In this document: piece by piece, positions 63,312 through 64,000 of the stretch
Layout of the letters: every line of letters starts with the position of its first letter
Position numbering within the stretch: the first letter of the stretch is position 1
Assembly (NCBI RefSeq): GCF_900114415.1
Contig: NZ_FOSZ01000002.1
Span: 310,001 to 374,000, forward strand
Reading direction: 5' to 3'
DNA: 64,000 nt
From: Shimia haliotis
GTDB taxonomy: Bacteria; Pseudomonadota; Alphaproteobacteria; Rhodobacterales; Rhodobacteraceae
The notes under the pieces: generated by a model
The model's database searches: none
What the model saw: the letters and a program-made list of their open reading frames with translations, nothing else
Told to the model about the DNA's origin: nothing
Made by a program: the position numbers and the translations under genes

Positions 63312-64000
63312 ATGTTGTCTTTGTTTAAACCCGCCCGCCGGTTTGTAAAAGGGGCGGTTCTCGGACTGTCTGCACTCACGTTGCTGGCCTGTGTGCCCGG
63401 AGGCGGCGGGCCGACCATCGCCACCAACAAACCGGTTCCTGTGGCGCTCCTTGTTCCAAAAGGCAGCAGCAATTCCGGCGACGCCGTACTGGCGCAAAGC
63501 CTCGAGAATGCTGCAAAGCTGGCCATTGCCGATCTCGACGGTGTGCAGATCGACCTGCGGGTTTATCCGACAGCCGGCGACCCGGCGACGGCGCAGGCTT
63601 CGGCGGTTCAGGCGGTCGATGAAGGGGCCAAAATCATCATCGGTCCGGTCTTCGCCGAGGCCGCCAATGCTGCGGCCAAAGCCGTTGCGGGGCGCAACAT
63701 CAACGTGATGTCGTTCTCCAACAACACCTCCGTCGCCGGCGGCAATCTTTTTGTTCTGGGTCCGACCTTTAACAACACCGCCAACCGGTTGGTGAGCTTC
63801 TCCAAAGCCAACGGCAAACCCCGTATTATGGTTGTCCATGCCGACAACGCGTCCGGCACTCAGGGCAAGGCCGCTATCGAAGTCGCAATCTCGCAACAAG
63901 GTGCGCAGCCGGCAGGCTCCGTCAGCTATCAATTCTCGCAAGAAGGCGTGATTGCGGCGGTGTCGCAGATCAAGCTGACCGCCGACAACAACGATGTGGA
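63312..64000 (+). CDS. Penicillin-binding protein activator (LpoA/YraM-like lipoprotein), 3' end cut
   Basis: Only the first 229 residues are visible; the frame stays open to the window edge. The lipobox LLAC puts the lipidated Cys at 27. The body is a leucine-binding-protein-like fold (KPVPVALLVPKGSSNSGDAVLAQS, GAKIIIGPVFAEAANAAAKAV, PRIMVVHADNASGTQGKAAIEVA), as in the C-terminal half of LpoA, the outer-membrane activator of PBP1A; the E. coli TPR half is absent. rsmI and yraN lie alongside, as in the enterobacterial yraL-yraM-yraN cluster, but here in divergent orientation. Confidence 0.85.
   Translation, partial: MLSLFKPARRFVKGAVLGLSALTLLACVPGGGGPTIATNKPVPVALLVPKGSSNSGDAVLAQSLENAAKLAIADLDGVQIDLRVYPTAGDPATAQASAVQAVDEGAKIIIGPVFAEAANAAAKAVAGRNINVMSFSNNTSVAGGNLFVLGPTFNNTANRLVSFSKANGKPRIMVVHADNASGTQGKAAIEVAISQQGAQPAGSVSYQFSQEGVIAAVSQIKLTADNNDV

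Overview
This window looks like a chromosomal segment of a marine alphaproteobacterium of the family Rhodobacteraceae (Roseobacter group). The basis is high G+C coding sequence, CtrA-type TTAA-N7-TTAA boxes, a class A RNase P RNA with alphaproteobacterial helices, a SAM-II riboswitch in front of metZ, a separate glyQ/glyS pair, and an ftsY-EamA-yciB order that I recall from this family (not checked by search). There is no tRNA, rRNA operon, insertion sequence, CRISPR array or prophage block. Genes are packed tightly and no gene-free stretch reaches 300 bases.

Layout. 1-3400: a short-chain dehydrogenase and an acyl-CoA ligase, divergent, followed by an IclR regulator; 15-bp near-palindromes in the divergent promoter and just before iclR suggest one regulon. 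3600-6830: an RTX protein made almost entirely of calcium-binding nonapeptides, a PhyH-type dioxygenase and a secreted polysaccharide-lyase-like protein. 6950-8770: a YqeY-like protein and carA. 8790-10740: a membrane glycosyltransferase with an N-terminal MshEN-like domain, a perfect CtrA box and a hairpin over its ribosome binding site. 10740-18965: GntR regulator, HAD nucleotidase, small membrane protein, UbiH-like hydroxylase, class V aminotransferase, a degenerate GGDEF protein, two Lrp-type regulators divergent from ilvC, and an EamA transporter.

18960-31470: glmM-folP-folB, a cell wall hydrolase, a divergent PPDK-like protein, and glyQ/glyS with gltS, marC and a DUF6446 gene between them. 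31600-39350: a secreted SPOR/peptidoglycan-binding/pseudo-trypsin protein, a ThDP enzyme coupled to TrkH, folE2, and metZ behind a SAM-II riboswitch and terminator. 39400-49400: a GST, gatC-gatA, an excalibur lipoprotein, an AmpD-like amidase, rnpB, a LysR/VOC divergent pair, a YhhN protein and ftsY-EamA-yciB. 49450-64000: M3 oligopeptidase, a Cys/Met-metabolism PLP enzyme, coaBC-dut-moeB-like, a ChaN-like protein, cobU with a histidine phosphatase, a GST with a cysteine-rich tail, comM behind CtrA-like sites, an orphan tail-collar protein, gshB, and rsmI-yraN divergent from an LpoA-like lipoprotein that runs off the window.

How they fit together. Most of the window is core metabolism: pyrimidines (carA, dut), folate (folP, folB, folE2), branched-chain amino acids (ilvC), methionine (metZ), CoA (coaBC), glutathione (gshB), cobamide (cobU), translation (glyQS, gatCA, rnpB, rsmI) and envelope growth (glmM, amidases, LpoA-like). 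The most unusual material is a possible CtrA/c-di-GMP-linked surface polysaccharide node (the MshEN-glycosyltransferase, with a catalytically degenerate GGDEF protein 4 kb away), the pseudo-protease, the PPDK-like protein with a worn nucleotide site, and several domain fusions (FolB plus an unknown domain, GST plus a Cys cluster, MoeB plus a membrane anchor).
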